From contig CM068827.1 in assembly GCA_028554795.2 (NCBI GenBank), positions 72,885,809 to 72,949,808 of the forward strand: a stretch of DNA of 64,000 nucleotides, written 5' to 3'. Source of the stretch: Sinohyriopsis cumingii. Taxonomy: Eukaryota > Mollusca > Bivalvia > Unionida > Unionidae. Both the position numbers and the translations under genes were made by a program. Of this stretch, positions 16,396-31,564 are shown piece after piece (the first letter of the stretch is position 1; each line of letters starts with the position of its first letter). The notes below the pieces were generated by a model. That model had not been told where the DNA came from. It saw only the letters and a program-made list of their open reading frames with translations, and did no database searches.

Positions 16396-16850
16396 TTCCA
16401 GAGATTATTTTGACCTGATAATTTTGACGTAAACATAGAACTTTGTACCTAAAAGCTGACCTAATTCCTGACGATTCCAAATTAGTAACAGTTCGAGTAA
16501 GCAACATTTTTATGTTCTGAATGTGTGATTTAAAGGGTGGAATCGATGCTGACTGGGACTATGTGACCTTAGGCATGTAAATAGCTTCTAAACTGTTCTG
16601 GAAGGTGATCACGTGACCCTCGTACGAGTATCTATTTGGCATCTTATTTAGACTGTATAACCTTGTCTAACGAGAAATTAGTTGGGCTTTCTTACCTTTG
16701 GACACTGAAAAGTGTTTCGATGTAACCAGATGAATCTAAATGTTTTTAGTTGGAATTATTAATTATTTGTCCTGGAAATTTTAAAGTGCTCATATAGAAT
16801 TATGTGGAACAACAAAGAACTGTAGACACATCCGTACAATAAGGCTGCAG

Positions 16851-17443
<593 letters not shown>

Positions 17444-17619
17444 TTGGAACGAGTGCTTGAGATCCAATGTTAAATCACTTGTTGTAGTCAAATTAAACTG
17501 GTTGATACGCAGATGGAATTTATGGATAAAACCCGCGGAACACTATTACTCTAAGAACAATAAAATACTACTTTCAATTTCCTTCTCCGATACAGACCAG
17601 GCTTTATGTTATTGACACA

Positions 17620-17730
17620 AAATACTCGGCTTTATATATCTCGTCAATATGGCAAAATAAGTAGTTTTATATATCTCTTCAATACGGCTAAATACGCGGT
17701 TTTTATATCTGGAAATTATCATTCTTAAGG
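17620..17730 (+). repeat. ~36-bp tandem repeat, about 3 copies
   Basis: Units of the form 'aaatactcggctttatatatctcgtcaatatggc' (in parts) recur three times with 15-30% divergence. Confidence 0.6.
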
Positions 17731-18825
17731 CAAATTAAAGTCACAGTCCTAACCTATCCCCATCCCGAAAATTAAATGGCCACTTATTGTAGACGAACAT
17801 GTTAAATTAATGTTAACTGTTGTTGTAGTCGAACTAAAGTGTGATGATTAAGCTTATAGTATAGCTGACACAAGGACATAATGCTGACATTCGAAAGCCT
17901 ATTGATAAAAATCGAAAATGTCGATACAGCATACGAACAATTTACTAGCTGCACTGTTGGAAAATCAGAGAGGAAACTAAGCATAAAACGCACTTATTCA
18001 GCAAATGTGGAAATATTGAGTGAACTTGAGAAAATTACGTAATGTTCAGGCGTGAAACATCTGCACTTTAGTAAATCGCAAGATCATTCGCAGTCTTACA
18101 AAGGAATATACGGTAGTAAATAACTAAACTATGACATTCGCTTTCTTTTTTTTAATTTTACGAATGGCTTGAATATGTTTCACAACGTTATATTTGGCAC
18201 TGGCGTTGTCATATGTTACTCGTGTCAAATATGTGAAAAAAGATTTATAAATATAGAGACCACACAAGATATGTTATATTGCGAGTAGGCGGAAAAAAAG
18301 AATTTGATAAGGTGTAGGAATATATCGACGCCGTATCAAACGAGTTTTTTCATTGGCTCGGAACAAAAACCTTTTGTGGTTTGGTATTGATTGCATTCTT
18401 TTCAACTTTTGTAATGTATACTTTTAAAATATGAACTTGTGAAAGATACTGTATAATCACTGAAAAATCCCTATGTGACACACTTAACCAGTTCTTGGCG
18501 TAAGAATATCCTGTGCAATTCTGTCATCAATCTGTCTTCATTTTTGAGATTGTGATTTACTCTTTAGCTTTGAAGGTTTAAAAATTATATGGGGCGCCCT
18601 CACCCACATTTCTATCCAAAACGAGAGGATGTTTCATTACTTATCTTGTATAAAGATTTTGGACCTCCTATTTCTTAAACCTTTTGCTAAAGGTCGTTGA
18701 GCCCAGAGATCAGAACGTTGTGAAAATAATCAAACTTGTCCGAAGATCAAAGGCTGCAGTCCCTTAATTATCTATCTATATTTGTGTTTTAAGATTAAAT
18801 AATATCTGGTTCTAAGTACAAAACC

Positions 18826-18828
<3 letters not shown>

Positions 18829-18868
<40 letters not shown>

Positions 18869-18878
18869 TGTATGTGTC
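18829..18878. repeat. (TG)n microsatellite
   Basis: About 19 TG units, then a degenerate TG-rich end. Confidence 0.95.
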
Positions 18879-18954
18879 AGAGTAAGTAATGGCTGTCAGA
18901 GTACAAATGGAATTGCTTGCTTGTCCTTTATAAGGGAATTTGACTATAGTAACA

Positions 18955-19260
18955 GTACTACATTGCTAATTCCCAAACCCATGTAGTAACATTATGATTT
19001 TGTGATCTCTAAAACCTGATGTAGTAACAATACAACATAGCTATCCTCCAAACCATATAATAATATTACCCTGTTTCCAGGCACTGATAGTTTGAGCTCC
19101 AAAACCGGATATATTAACACTACTATATTGTAACGATATTTCCAGGCACTAACTTTGTGATCTCCATCGACCTTATGTAGTAACAATGCTACATAGCTTT
19201 TCCGCTATTCCCCAAACCCATGAAGCAACATTACTCTATTTCCATGGTAACAGTCTAACA
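18955..19260 (+). repeat. Degenerate minisatellite
   Basis: Two alternating motifs recur: 'gtagtaacaatactacatagc' type and 'tttccaggcactaactttgtgatctcc' type (spelled here in part), three to four times. Related words recur on both sides of the family-B SINE up to about 19.8 kb. Confidence 0.55.
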
Positions 19261-19430
19261 TTGATTTTATCATTTAAAAAAATATGACAAGGTTATTACA
19301 GCTATATCTCACACTGCCTCCACAATATAAAAAAATCATTGTTGTTTTTCTTATAGTACATTACCTTTGTATTTAATATTAAATATCATTACTACTTGCA
19401 AATCCCTTCTTCACTGTAGTATTACCATTA

Positions 19431-19720
19431 CGGAGGCCTAAGTGGATAGTGGATAGACGAACTGCCTCAGATGCGGGAGGTCACAGGTTCGAGCCCTGGC
19501 TGCGTCATACCACATATTCATAAGAATGGTACTACCAGCTACCTTGCTACCTTGCTAGGCGCTCAGCATTAAGAGGTTAGTGTTAAGACTGCTTGGCCTG
19601 GTGTCATGATAATTTGACTGGGTGGGACATCATGCTACATGTCTGCGGCATGATGCCCCGGTATATCACTATAAACCGCTACACAGACGTCATAGCGATA
19701 TGGCTGAAATTGTTTTCAAT
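19431..19720 (+). mobile_element. tRNA-derived SINE, family B, copy 1
   Basis: A tRNA-like head has B box GGTTCGAGCCC (19486-19496). A body shared with the copies at 39.0 and 49.9 kb follows: 'gcgctcagcattaagaggtt', 'ggcctggtgtca', and the hairpin at 19624-19659. It interrupts a degenerate minisatellite. Confidence 0.85.
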
Positions 19721-20484
19721 CTACATTACTAATCCGAATCACACACACATAATAATATTACTCTACTGAATAGCAACCTCCCTAAGTCTATATTGCTGAT
19801 TTCCATGCTCAGTGTAGTAATGATAGATCCCATCATTTGACTTTGTGTAGAGTAGGAAAATTCCATTCAAAGCTTAGCAATTTAAGTTATACACAAGCCT
19901 GTGCTGAGTTTTTAATGCGAATTTGTAATTCCAAGGATGCAATTTTCAATCCCACACTAAATCACAATTCATTTTCTCACATTTCTGTGCTAGAAAGGGT
20001 AGTCAAGGTAAAAAAGCAGACTGTAACTTTCAAGCTGCAAAACAACCATTGAAAATTTCCTTACCATAATATAGAACATAAAAAGTTAGATTTACACTGA
20101 AATATTCAGTGTAACCTTCAGTGACATTTCAAAACATTCCAGCTTTCAAAGAACAGTACCAATAGTTAAAATGACTATAGTACAAATATGTAATATCTGA
20201 ATTGTGTACTGAATATAGCTTTTGCGATGATATCAACGAATCACGAGATGAAGTCCACTTTTATTAAGATTAATCAAGACAGACAAACAATAACAAAATA
20301 GTTCTCGATTCAACTTTGATCAAGAACTGATTTAAATTTCAGAACAAATTCTGAGAATATACGTTTTTTAAACAAAATAAATTTCAAGAACAGCTTTATA
20401 AACTCAGAATTGGATTATAAATGCTATTCGTGTAGCTAGGTTGATCATTGTTATCGTGGCTTTCCTATAGTTTTATAAAATTGG

Positions 20485-20570
20485 TTATACTCACTGCCAT
20501 GAATAACCAAACTTTGCCCTGTGAAATGGCATTAAACCCCCAAACAACATCAACAACAAGAACAAAATAT
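20485..20570 (+). mobile_element. 3' fragment of a family-A-like SINE
   Basis: The sequence 'actgccatgaataaccaaactttgccctg' onward, ending in CAACATCAACAACAAG, parallels the last 80 bases of the SINE at 3157-3388. No tRNA head is present. Confidence 0.5.
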
Positions 20571-21111
20571 TTATATAGTTAATAGACTTTAATAATCTTG
20601 AGTCTATATCTAAAGCATTAGGATAATATTGGGATTATTAATTATTTGGAGTGGACTAAGTATATGAGTTGTTTTTATGCTAATTTGCTCAACACAAACA
20701 GGAAGGCAGGCTTGGGTAGCAAGTTTGGGGCTGGATGATGGTCATAAGTTATTAGCTAACCAGCAAGAGGATGTGAAAATCCAATGCGGCTTAATTATAT
20801 TATTAAATGAGAGAGACTGATTTATTTTAATATTTTCCTAAATTAAATATCAACAAGAATATTTTAGGATTTAATAAAAAAAACGCATTATATACTTTGA
20901 AATGTTACAGCTGTCCAACAATTTCCGAAATTCCACAAAGTAAAACTACTTGTTCCTCTGAGCATTTTTAAAAACAAAAATACGGATTTTGTGATTTTGC
21001 AAGTGGATACATGGATAAGTGCACGTCTTAATACTATTGCACAAATCCTTCAATACTGCTCAAATCTCTAGATATGGTTCTAGATAGTCTATATATCTGC
21101 ATTGAACATTA

Positions 21112-21142
21112 TGACCCAACTCCAGTATTGGGAGTTGGGTCA
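21112..21142. other. Perfect 12-bp hairpin
   Basis: Arms TGACCCAACTCC (21112-21123) and GGAGTTGGGTCA (21131-21142) are separated by a 7-base loop. It is unusually GC-rich for its surroundings and stands alone; role unknown. Confidence 0.8.
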
Positions 21143-22273
21143 CATCAAATTTAACCTTAAGCTAGATCGGTCTTCAGAACACCCGTCATGAGTTTGCTTA
21201 AATCTAAATAGAGACCTATTTCATCAGTTACAATTCAGTTGAAGGAAGGTGGTAAGTGATGATTGTTTTGATGAAATCTGAACTTTAAAATCCTGTCACA
21301 CAGCATTTTTATTATTTGCTTGAATCACGTTCTTAATTGATTGCAAATAAAAATTCAACTAGGATTAAACACAAAGTGGTATATATATATATCCTCACCA
21401 GAACTTAATTACATATCAAAGGCATTATCATAAACAGTCCATCTTGGAAGTATATAATTAGGTGGGGATTTCTAAATTTGCTGTTAACGTTGTTGCAACT
21501 TTATGGTCTTAATCTTAGTAACAGAAAAAAGCAAAACTCAACAGAGTTTAGTAAAATTCAGCAAATAATTTTTTGTTGTTGACAAAATAAATTTCATTTG
21601 TCAGGTAGACTCTTAATTCATGTACTGACCATGTTCAATCACATAATGTATTTATACATAACATATAGTCGTAGAGAAAAGCCCCCCCCCCAAAAAAAAC
21701 ACAATGCAAATAAAATATACATAACAATGTTTGTTGTTTATGTATTCCAATTCCAACTGTTCACTAACTCCAAAGATAATTTTGGCCATTCTTTCTGCCA
21801 ATTAAGTAATAAGTGTCAATGCCAAAATAGTATATGCACGATGCACTGTCTTAAAATAATAAACAATTGAACTCTACAATTTCTAATTTCACAAATGTTA
21901 TTCCAGAGATTTACACCTATGTTAAAATTCAAATTGACAATTATCAAACACCTATTATCCCAAGGGATGATGTTTTTGTTAACAAAGTAGAGGATGAGAG
22001 AATTTTATTTCTACTTGTGTACTGTGTTTTAAAGACATTAGAAAAACTGTTATTTCATAATTTAGAGCTTGACGAGCTATGTTATTTTGCTATTTAGCAA
22101 CAACTTTTTAGGTAATTATGTTATTTATATTTCATTTTTAGCTGATAGGACTACATGTCTACCTTTTATGTTGAAATTAATATTAACTTATTAGAAAATT
22201 GTAATTTAAACTACATTGCTGCCAAATGTATTAGATTCTATGTGGTGGGCATGATTCTGCAGATGTTTCATTT

Positions 22274-22356
22274 ATACATGCATACATACATACATACAAC
22301 ATACATACATACATACATACATACATACATACATACATACATACATACATACATGC
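22274..22356. repeat. (ATAC)n microsatellite
   Basis: About 19 ATAC units with small interruptions. The open frames across it are not genes. Confidence 0.95.
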
Positions 22357-23605
22357 GTACGTACACATATACTGCAAATGCCTGCATTTATGGAGTGCAA
22401 TATACATGCATGCATGCAGTAAACACTTTTCATACATACCGCCCAATTAGGTCTCAATATTTTTAAATCAGTGCATTACCAGTGAATTGCTCAAATTAGC
22501 TGACATTAATATTTTCTATGATGCTCTGTTTTGTTTACTTCATCGATTAACTGTTAGCTGGTATAGTCGACGCGAGCTTGATGTTGAGAAAAAAAAAGAT
22601 AATCTGAAGGAACAAATCATACAAAGTACCTTAGATTACCACATGACCAGTTCTGACATAGGACCCTCTCTATCATATTATATAAGAGAGAAGGTACGTA
22701 ACATCCAGATACTTGATTCCTCCCATGACTCTCGATATCCTTCTACTAATTCTGTCTTTAAAGGAGAACGAATATACTCTATGACTTGTTTTACTTCTGA
22801 GATGTTTCTATTCATCAAGCCAAAATTGACTTTTCTGCGTTGTACCAAACTAATGTTACGGGCTCCTAAACGTACAATTTTTGCGCATTTTGCCTCTTGA
22901 GAAAAGTCCGAGCTAATATGACAACCGGCAAAAAGAGCTACATGTACCATGTTTGCGACTCTACGATACATCCCTTCTTTAATTACAGAACAGTGGTTGA
23001 TGCAAAACTAAGTTTTTACTTACCATTAACTCGATCAAACTTTAGGAATCCTGTTCCATGGAAGAATTAGAAATTGTCTTCTCCACTGCACACTTCGTAA
23101 ACAAGCGACTCTATTTTCAAAACGGGTAAACTATGCAGCACACACGTCAACGCTGAAATATGATTGGCTCAAGAGAATCTTTCAATAGATTTAAATTATT
23201 GTGGCAATGTCAAATAAGAGTTTTGGATAATAGATGATACATTTATCTCGCAAAGCTCATACTAAAATTGGTAGTCTTGAAAATCGTTTATTATGCAAAG
23301 ATGATGTTAACAAATTAAACGGAAATCAAATTTCGAACAGACACGAAAATTGTACTTTTCCTATTTTTTGTAGAGGTTTACTTTCAACACACGGCACTAT
23401 GCTAATACACAACGTGAAAAGATAGGTCGTCATGGAAATAAGTATATTATTTAAAGAGAACATCTACAATCAAATAGTTTCAGTATGCTTTGGAAATTCT
23501 ATTGTTAAATTGTTATTAAATTAACTTGACTTTGGACAGTATTGTACAATGAATGCACCAGCGCAAAATAAATGTTTATTATTGCCAATGTGACTTAAAG
23601 GATCC

Positions 23606-23628
23606 ATATATATATATATATATATATA
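23606..23628. repeat. Short (TA)n
   Basis: About 11 TA units. Confidence 0.9.
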
Positions 23629-24493
23629 ACAAGATGTTATCTCATTTATTAAAGGTGCAAAGTTATTTAATCAAATTGGTTATGTACTAAGATGTTAAGT
23701 TCATACCGACCCCAGCCAGTCACGCACTATTAGTTGTCTTGTAAAAACCGAGTTACTTCGTTGTAAGTTCTAATACATAGTTACCTACAGTACCCTTTTC
23801 ATGCCACAAATTAATGATACAGCGAGGATATTGAATGCTTAACAGGAAAGATAATTGTACAAATATGTTTTAGTCATACAAATATGCATGCTTTTTCCTA
23901 ACGTTGTGTTGCATTAATAATGTGTTTTTTTTATACACATTTACGGTATACCAAAATGTGGCACCTGTATGTACCGATTCTTGCTAGTTTAATGTATCGC
24001 ATGTTTCATCGTTAACTTGCTATGGTTTAGATCAATTCATGTTCACTAGTTTAAGCTTTGGGGTTAAGTTTTACATCAGTATTATCGATCGTAGCATCAT
24101 CTAGTATTCTAATGTTAGACCTTAGCATAAGATCAAATTATAGCATATGACATGACGATAAGATGTATCCAAGTGCATAATTGTGTATTCGCGAACATCC
24201 GAATTGATCCACTTTTTTTTGTTTATGTTTGCTTATCGGTTTTCAAATATTTAAATAGATTCATTTTTATTGTTTTGTTTGCTTATTTGTTTCCTTTTTT
24301 TGTTTTTCGTTTTCATTGAGATATGTCATTATCATTATTTATCTGCACAGTGGTTGCTGGCCACCCCTAAGCTAGAGGTGAAGAGATGTCATATAGAACA
24401 ATAATTATTATCAATGAGTACAACTCCGATAATCATTAGAATTATGGTAAAAGACAGGTTTTCAATTTTTCGAGGGAAGCAAACTCTTCATCA

Positions 24494-24541
24494 AAGGAAG
24501 AAGCAAATTACAATCACAAGGAAGAAACAAATTACAATCAC
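24494..24541 (+). repeat. 24-bp tandem duplication
   Basis: The unit 'aggaagaagcaaattacaat' plus 'caca' is repeated twice with one substitution. Confidence 0.75.
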
Positions 24542-27500
24542 AAAACAAACACTAAATATCAAAGCCAAGACATGTTCTTTATTCCAACATATTTCAATAC
24601 CAGGGAAAATATTCAAACAGGCAATAAAACAAAACGATGAACGAAAGAAGAAATAAGTGAAAAACGGTCTTAAAACGGGTATACTACATGCCAAGCGTTT
24701 TGCTGCTGTTAGCCCAACATAGCTGCAAAACAAAAATCAAAGAAGGAATTATCGTGCGTTTTGAACGGACAACTAAATTCTTTTGAACTAAAATTCTATC
24801 ATATACAAGGATTAAAAATGTGACCCATTTATCAGGGACACAACATTTAGAAGTTTGAGCATTGTGATCATAACACTAAATAGATAACATTTTCTAGGCC
24901 AACAGATGGTGGAGGCAAATTTTAAGACATTTTAAGAAAGAAGATAACACAATTGGTATATTATTCATTATTATTTTTACATGATTTGGCGAGATAATGA
25001 CGATGATTGATAGACTTATATTTTGACAAAAACAAAACAGTGACTTTCCAAAAGATGACATTTACAAAATCTAGTTGGTTTACAATAGTTTCTGTATTGT
25101 TTAAAGATGAATTTAATTGAACCAGAATACAAGAATTTGAAAGATTAAGATAAATTATATTCTTTCAAAATTGATTGAAGTAGAAGAAGGTATGGAATGA
25201 ACTAAAATTAGATTTAACAAACAGTGAGTAAGGTTTTAAATATTTTGACCATGTTTACTGGAATGGAACTTCATTACAAGATAAAGTCCATGAAGATTAT
25301 TAAATATAGCAGACTGACTGCATCAATTACTATTAGGTAATATATTTTTGTATTTAATAAATCATGTCATAGCAAAGCCATAGTTAAAATACTAAATGAA
25401 ATAAGGCAAAATAATAGAAAGAATTTCCAGAATGTGCTAAAAGGTTGTATTCCACAATTTCATTACCACAGGATGTGGCTAATCGTACTATTATTTTTGT
25501 ATGTTGTTTTTAAAAATTCAATAGCACTTTTTGTTTTTCTTCAACTGTCTAATTTTCAACAAGAATATCCCTTTCATAGAATTATAATTTTAGGGGAACG
25601 ACAGCAATGATTCTAACATTGGCTCTTATACATTTTCAACAGAATTATATTTGTGTACCTTCATCTAAACAGATGTTCTAAAAAAATCTTTCATTAAATG
25701 CTTACTTTATCATGAAAGTTTCCTTCGAACTATACAACCGAGCACAATTATTCATCGAAAAAAGTATTTGTTTCTTCAAATAAATTCAAAGGAAGTTTCA
25801 GCTATAAAAGTTAATAATTTGATTTTTGTTTTGCAACTATGTTGCATATCTTCATGAGTCCGTTTTTGTGTTGTAACCTAAATGAAACACATGTGATAGA
25901 CAAATCATTGCATAAGTTTGAAAAACGATAAAAATGTCATAAACGAAAGCAAATAAACAGATAATACAAAACAATATGTGATGTTACACAAGTTTGTTAC
26001 CCAACAGATGATAAGCTAAATGGTTCGTTTAAAAGGATTATATATAAACATTTTTTAAATAACAGTACATTAAAAATCACAATTCTTTCATTGTATATAT
26101 ATATATATAATGAAATTTAAATTGAAAGTTGCATTCCATTCCCTCTCACTGATTGGTTCAACACAAGATTTCAAGAGTGGTTTGTAATGTACTTTCGAGT
26201 CTTTATTTTTATGAAAGACAATTTATAAGTTGAAAGGGATAAATGGTTTAACAGGTGTCATAAATATCTAACTGCACCCTTTCACACAAGAACTTGACAC
26301 GTTGATTCATACCTTGAAAATTAAGGAAATTCATGTTAAAACCATATTTAGCTTTAAACTATCATAATCAATAAAACATCACGCCAAAATGCATTTTGTA
26401 TCCTTTTATTATTATATTTTCATTTCCTAATAGGAACATGTATTTAACCTCACATATTTCAGACTCGAACAAATGTTCTATTAGACAAAAGAATTCTACG
26501 ATTACATGTTCATTTGAAAGTAATATAAATTTATCAATGTAAGCTGCTTTCGTAAAATTCAGTTCACTTTCCTGAACTCATTTCAAATTTCAATGTATTT
26601 TGTGCAGTCATGCTCGGGTTGAGTGTTACCGCTTCATCGGGGTTATTTTGCGCGAATTGATGAACATACATATGCCATAATAATCTCGCAACTAGTTAAT
26701 TAATAATGGTTTGTGTGTATGTGTTGTCGGGATCTGTAATTGTAATTGCTTTCCTTATATGCCTAGCCTCTATAATGTCCTGTTATGTGATCGTATTCAC
26801 AAAGCTTATAACCTGTTCAAATATTAAGCTTTATGTTTCATTTCAGAGATAAAGAACCTTTGGAAATTCCATCTTCAGACAATTAACACTGTCAAATCCG
26901 CCCAATCAAACAGAGCATGACTGAACAAAATATATTGCATTTTGAAAGACTTCAGAGTTAAAATGCTCATAAACAGGATAAAATAGTTAAAGAGATATAC
27001 ATGTTTATAGATGGATTTAAATTCTTGGGGAATTATACAGAACAGCTGGTACAAAAAGATAAGTGGCGAAACATTACAGATGTACTGACACATTTTAAGT
27101 GTTTCATTAATGACTTGTATTGGGGACACAAATCCATGTTACAAATCATGCGTTTTATATAAAAATATAAGATGCTTTAAATCAGCAGACTTAAAATAAG
27201 AACATCATATACAAGACACATCAGTATCAGATATTCATGTCGAGTTACTTATTTGTCTTTTTTATGTAATAATATTTGGAACTGGTGCAGAGATCTTTGG
27301 TTATGCTAAGATGTTCCAAATTTAAAACTGTATTTGTTAATCATAACAATGAGTATTGTCAGGATTAATCCAACAAACAAAATATAATCTACAAAGAATG
27401 AAATAATAGTTGTTTCCACAAATTAAAACAGTGGTGCTAATAATTTCTTGAAATGGTTTATGATTCATTTAGCAGCAAAGACTCTTAAAATTTTTGAAAA

Positions 27501-30500
27501 TATACTTTATTGAAACAATATTTCACACAATGTAAGAAATTATGTAAACCAATCGTATTTTCTTCTAAGTTGTTGCATTTAATTTTAGCACTAACATTGT
27601 TTTATATGTCTACTTACAATTTCGTTTCTTCTCGTAAATGCTTTTGACAGCATCAACATTTGTATCTAGCGTTATAAATGTTTTTTGTCATTTTATATAG
27701 TTCATTTTTGAATCAATAACCTAAAATTCTTCAGATTATCCGTCTATCCCTCATGTATCGTGCAAGAAATATAGTTCAATTTATTAGGTTCTTTTTCTCT
27801 CCGATCCACTTGGTTATTAATTTGCACAGTCGTATCTCTTAATTCGGGAATTGCTTGTTGTTCTTCTATTTCTTGCTTTGGTTAACTTGACAGCACTTAG
27901 ACAATATCTTAAAATATACAAATGGGCCTGCTCTAGGTTAATAGTTAGGCATTAAGTCAAAATAGTTTAAAACATTTAAAGGATAAAGAATGAATGCATA
28001 GATGGTTTGCATTAACAATAATGAAACAATATATAATTTTAAACAAGAAGATAATATTGAGAGGTTGTAGAGTCCCTGTTCCGATTTGTGCTACATTTCA
28101 ACCCCGAAATTTGTGGAAATTGGAAAAGAATTAATTAATAGTCAAATATAGCTGAGCCTAGGTTTAATGTGTTGAATTTTGAGTAAGTATTTAACATTAA
28201 AATTGAATACATTGTGTATTAACTTTTTAGTACAGTCAATCCAGCAAGGTTTTATGTGAAGGGTCACTTCGACCTCTTCTCACATGAGTGGGTACATTTC
28301 GTTGTTGAGGGGGAGGCCAACATCTACGGCTAATTTAGAATTGTCCCGGGCATTGCAAAGCTGTCCTGGGAAAGTAAATTTTAACATGCCTACCATATCC
28401 GCTTAATGGGAACACCGTTTCGAAAAGTCATTTAACTGAATGAAACTGGTATGTGTCGTATTTCTCAGATTCTAAGCTGTCAAAATCTGACGGAAGAAAT
28501 AATTATCTTAGGGAAAGATTCGGAACAGCTGATTGCGATTGGTCAGTTTAACTTATGGCGTACACCCTTGACGAAATTTCGAATGTAAAGTAACGACTTT
28601 GGGATAATTTCCTCAGTCATAGATTTTCCTGTAAGAGGACCAAGACTCGTTTGACTCCGGGGAAAACTAAAATGTAGTTCTTCCTCGTTAAGACAAATAA
28701 GGAGACCAGGTGACTCTCTTGTAAGCAAAGACAGGCCGTTAAAGCGAGGACGCACATTTGCTTGAACAGAACATCATTAAGGAACGTAATTTAATTTTTT
28801 CATGCAATTTTCTATTTTAATTGTTTTGTTTAATGCAGATGTGTTTGATATGCATAGGATCCATACTATGCATCGTTTTTTCGATTTCATAGAAATCCGT
28901 TTATATTTTAGAGTTGTTTATGCAATTTATTTCTTTAATTTTATAGTTACTATGTCATTGATAGAATTGAATGGTTGCATGCGATCCAAATTTTCAGATG
29001 CGTAGGATTTCATAATGTTATATGAATTAATTTCATATTGTCCTATGATTTAATTTCCTTTGTCTGTTAAGATGATACTGATTATCGTGAGTTAACGATA
29101 ACGGCATATTTATATCTGATTTTTTTAATGCTTAAAGAATCATGTAGGTTAGGGATTGCGGTGAGCTAGAAGTTAGCGAGCCTTATGCAATAGTTATGAA
29201 TAGCATGTATCTTATTGAGTGGAACTGACTAGATTAGATGTCTAAGGAGTCATGGGGCAGCGTATGCAGAGAGATAGGGGAATGTTTGTGTATATGCACA
29301 GCTCACATGTTAATTTATGGTTAGTTGCTGTGAAGCGAGGGTGATGGCCTATTGAATTAGGTCACACTTAGATGTACATTACAGGGGTCACTTGTAACAA
29401 GAGATAAAGATTGTGCCTTACTCAAATTACAGTCTGAATTTGTAAGGACCATTAACAGTTAAGGTCACTTTATGTCAGAATTTATGCAGTGTTTGGATAG
29501 GTAGTTTATGCTTTCTGGGCAACGAACGTGAGAGAAATTTATGTACATGTAGGAGGTGATAAAAATGGAGACTTCTCATTCGTGCAAACAGTTCTCTGGA
29601 ACAATCTTGGACAGTCCGAATGACAGAAGTCCAGATAAGAGATCTAGCCGTTAGGATAGAAAGATCAAGAAAGATCAAACGTATACACGTGAAGACGTGG
29701 GATAGAAGGAGACAAAGACAGAAATCGATCCCAGGTAATGCAAAACAGGCGTGGACATTGTGCTCGTTTCACTTCTCTTGTCATCATGATGAAAGGAATC
29801 AATAATAGAACACGGCTACTGAAATTTTGTAAACGTAAATTTGTCTGAATTGATGCTGACACTGTTAGTTTATGTCAGTGATTAAATTTTATTCTTTCGT
29901 CTAAGGCGGCTCGTATTGTATTATTTCTCCTCAATAGTTATGCTCAGTTCTATCTTGATGTTCTATCTATCCGCTCACACCTGGCAATAACATCGAGGGA
30001 GGTCATCGTCTAGGTAACGATAGCCAAAGCTAATTAACCACCACTCGTTACCAAGAGGGAATATATTTACACTATAATAATTTTAAATATAAGAGGATAT
30101 ATGTAGGTTCATTAAATAGCAGCCATATTATTTCGTCACGGACATCAGCGGCACCAGTATCACAACATGTGATAAAACAAAACACGGCCAACAAGAGTCT
30201 TAACGATAACATGACAAATCTTTCCCAATGAAAATGATTTTGTAGATTTAGATTTCAACTACTTGATGAACTTGTAATTATTGAATTCTGATATTAATTT
30301 GGCTAATACAGAGATAGATTATGAAAACATTATTTACCAGAAGAAAATAGTAGACTGATAAAATGATCAGTCACAATAGAATATGAAGAAACCAAATGTT
30401 TTGATACATTAAATGCACTGTTTAGAATATTTGGTATACAGAACAGGGCGTCTATTTAATTATACAAGATGATATTAATTGAAACTGACGTCGTTCAAAT

Positions 30501-31564
30501 TATTGTCGTGTTATCTAGTTTTCATGCATAGCATTTTAGTTTTGGCCGTGATGCCTTTGTATGCACCTTTTTACCTCTATTATTTCTATTACAAAATTGA
30601 AATAACAGGCAATACTTAACAGGTTTATTTTTTATTGCAACGGTTTTTTTTCATCTGTTACCTTCTAGAAAATCTTTATTTTTCACTTCAATGTATATAT
30701 TGTGTTTTTTTAAAGTTTAATGAAACAGGATTTTCACCTGTAAATGATTCGTCGTTCGATATCGCAAGACAGACTTTATTTTTTATCAAACAGAGAAAAC
30801 TTTTGTTCGTAAAAAATCAAATCCTCACTATGCCATACATTTTATGTCCTACACTTTAAAAACGACTTGATAACGACAAATTCCCTACGTTATGTTTTAT
30901 ATTTTCATTCCAAAATTTGAAAAGTACTCTTTTCTACAATTGTTTTATATTTTGAAACTCGACTGTTACATATTTAATTTTGTTATATGAAACGTTTTCG
31001 TTGTCATATAATTAAACAGGTTTTCCATACTTAGGTAAAAAAATTTTTTTAGCATGCACTTGCCGAAGTCATATATGTTGTGAAGAGTGCTAATTGGCCA
31101 ACATCGTCCTTGATACAATGACAAGCCATTCGTGCTTCATTTTCTGTGCAAATTTCCACATTCAGTTCTGTAGGGTTCTGCAAAACCTTTCCATGGCATG
31201 TTCTCTTCTGATTAAGTTTAAATATATTTACGTTTTTTTTCTTCCTGTAAAGGTTCACTTTTATGTGGTTCGTTTTGTTCTTGGAGAACTTTTAAGGCTT
31301 AGAATGCATTTAGTGATTCATGTTCTGGACATACATCGTTGTCTTTGAACCGATCGATATCGAATATGCTGTCGATAGCTGGCTCTAACAGGCTTTGTCT
31401 CTGACTATTTTTCAATTAAACAGTGGTACTAGAAAGTGATTTGTTGTGCATAGTCCGATTGAATATTGTATAGCTATGCATCTATCTATCTAATATTCTC
31501 CGTTCAAATAGCTGAACTTGATCTTTAATTGCGCCTGATCAACGTTATCTGCACTTATTTCGTT

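Larger units (their letters stand above)
19800..22270. other. No gene recognised
   Basis: Contains the SINE tail fragment at 20.5 kb and the hairpin at 21.1 kb. Open frames at 21598-22097 are very AT-rich and unsupported. Confidence 0.45.
22400..31560. other. Nine kilobases without a recognisable gene
   Basis: AT-rich. The longest non-repeat frames (plus 22487-22900; minus 22678-22971, overlapping it) match nothing I know. GC is slightly higher at 28260-28760 and 29200-29800, without conserved motifs. Confidence 0.45.
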
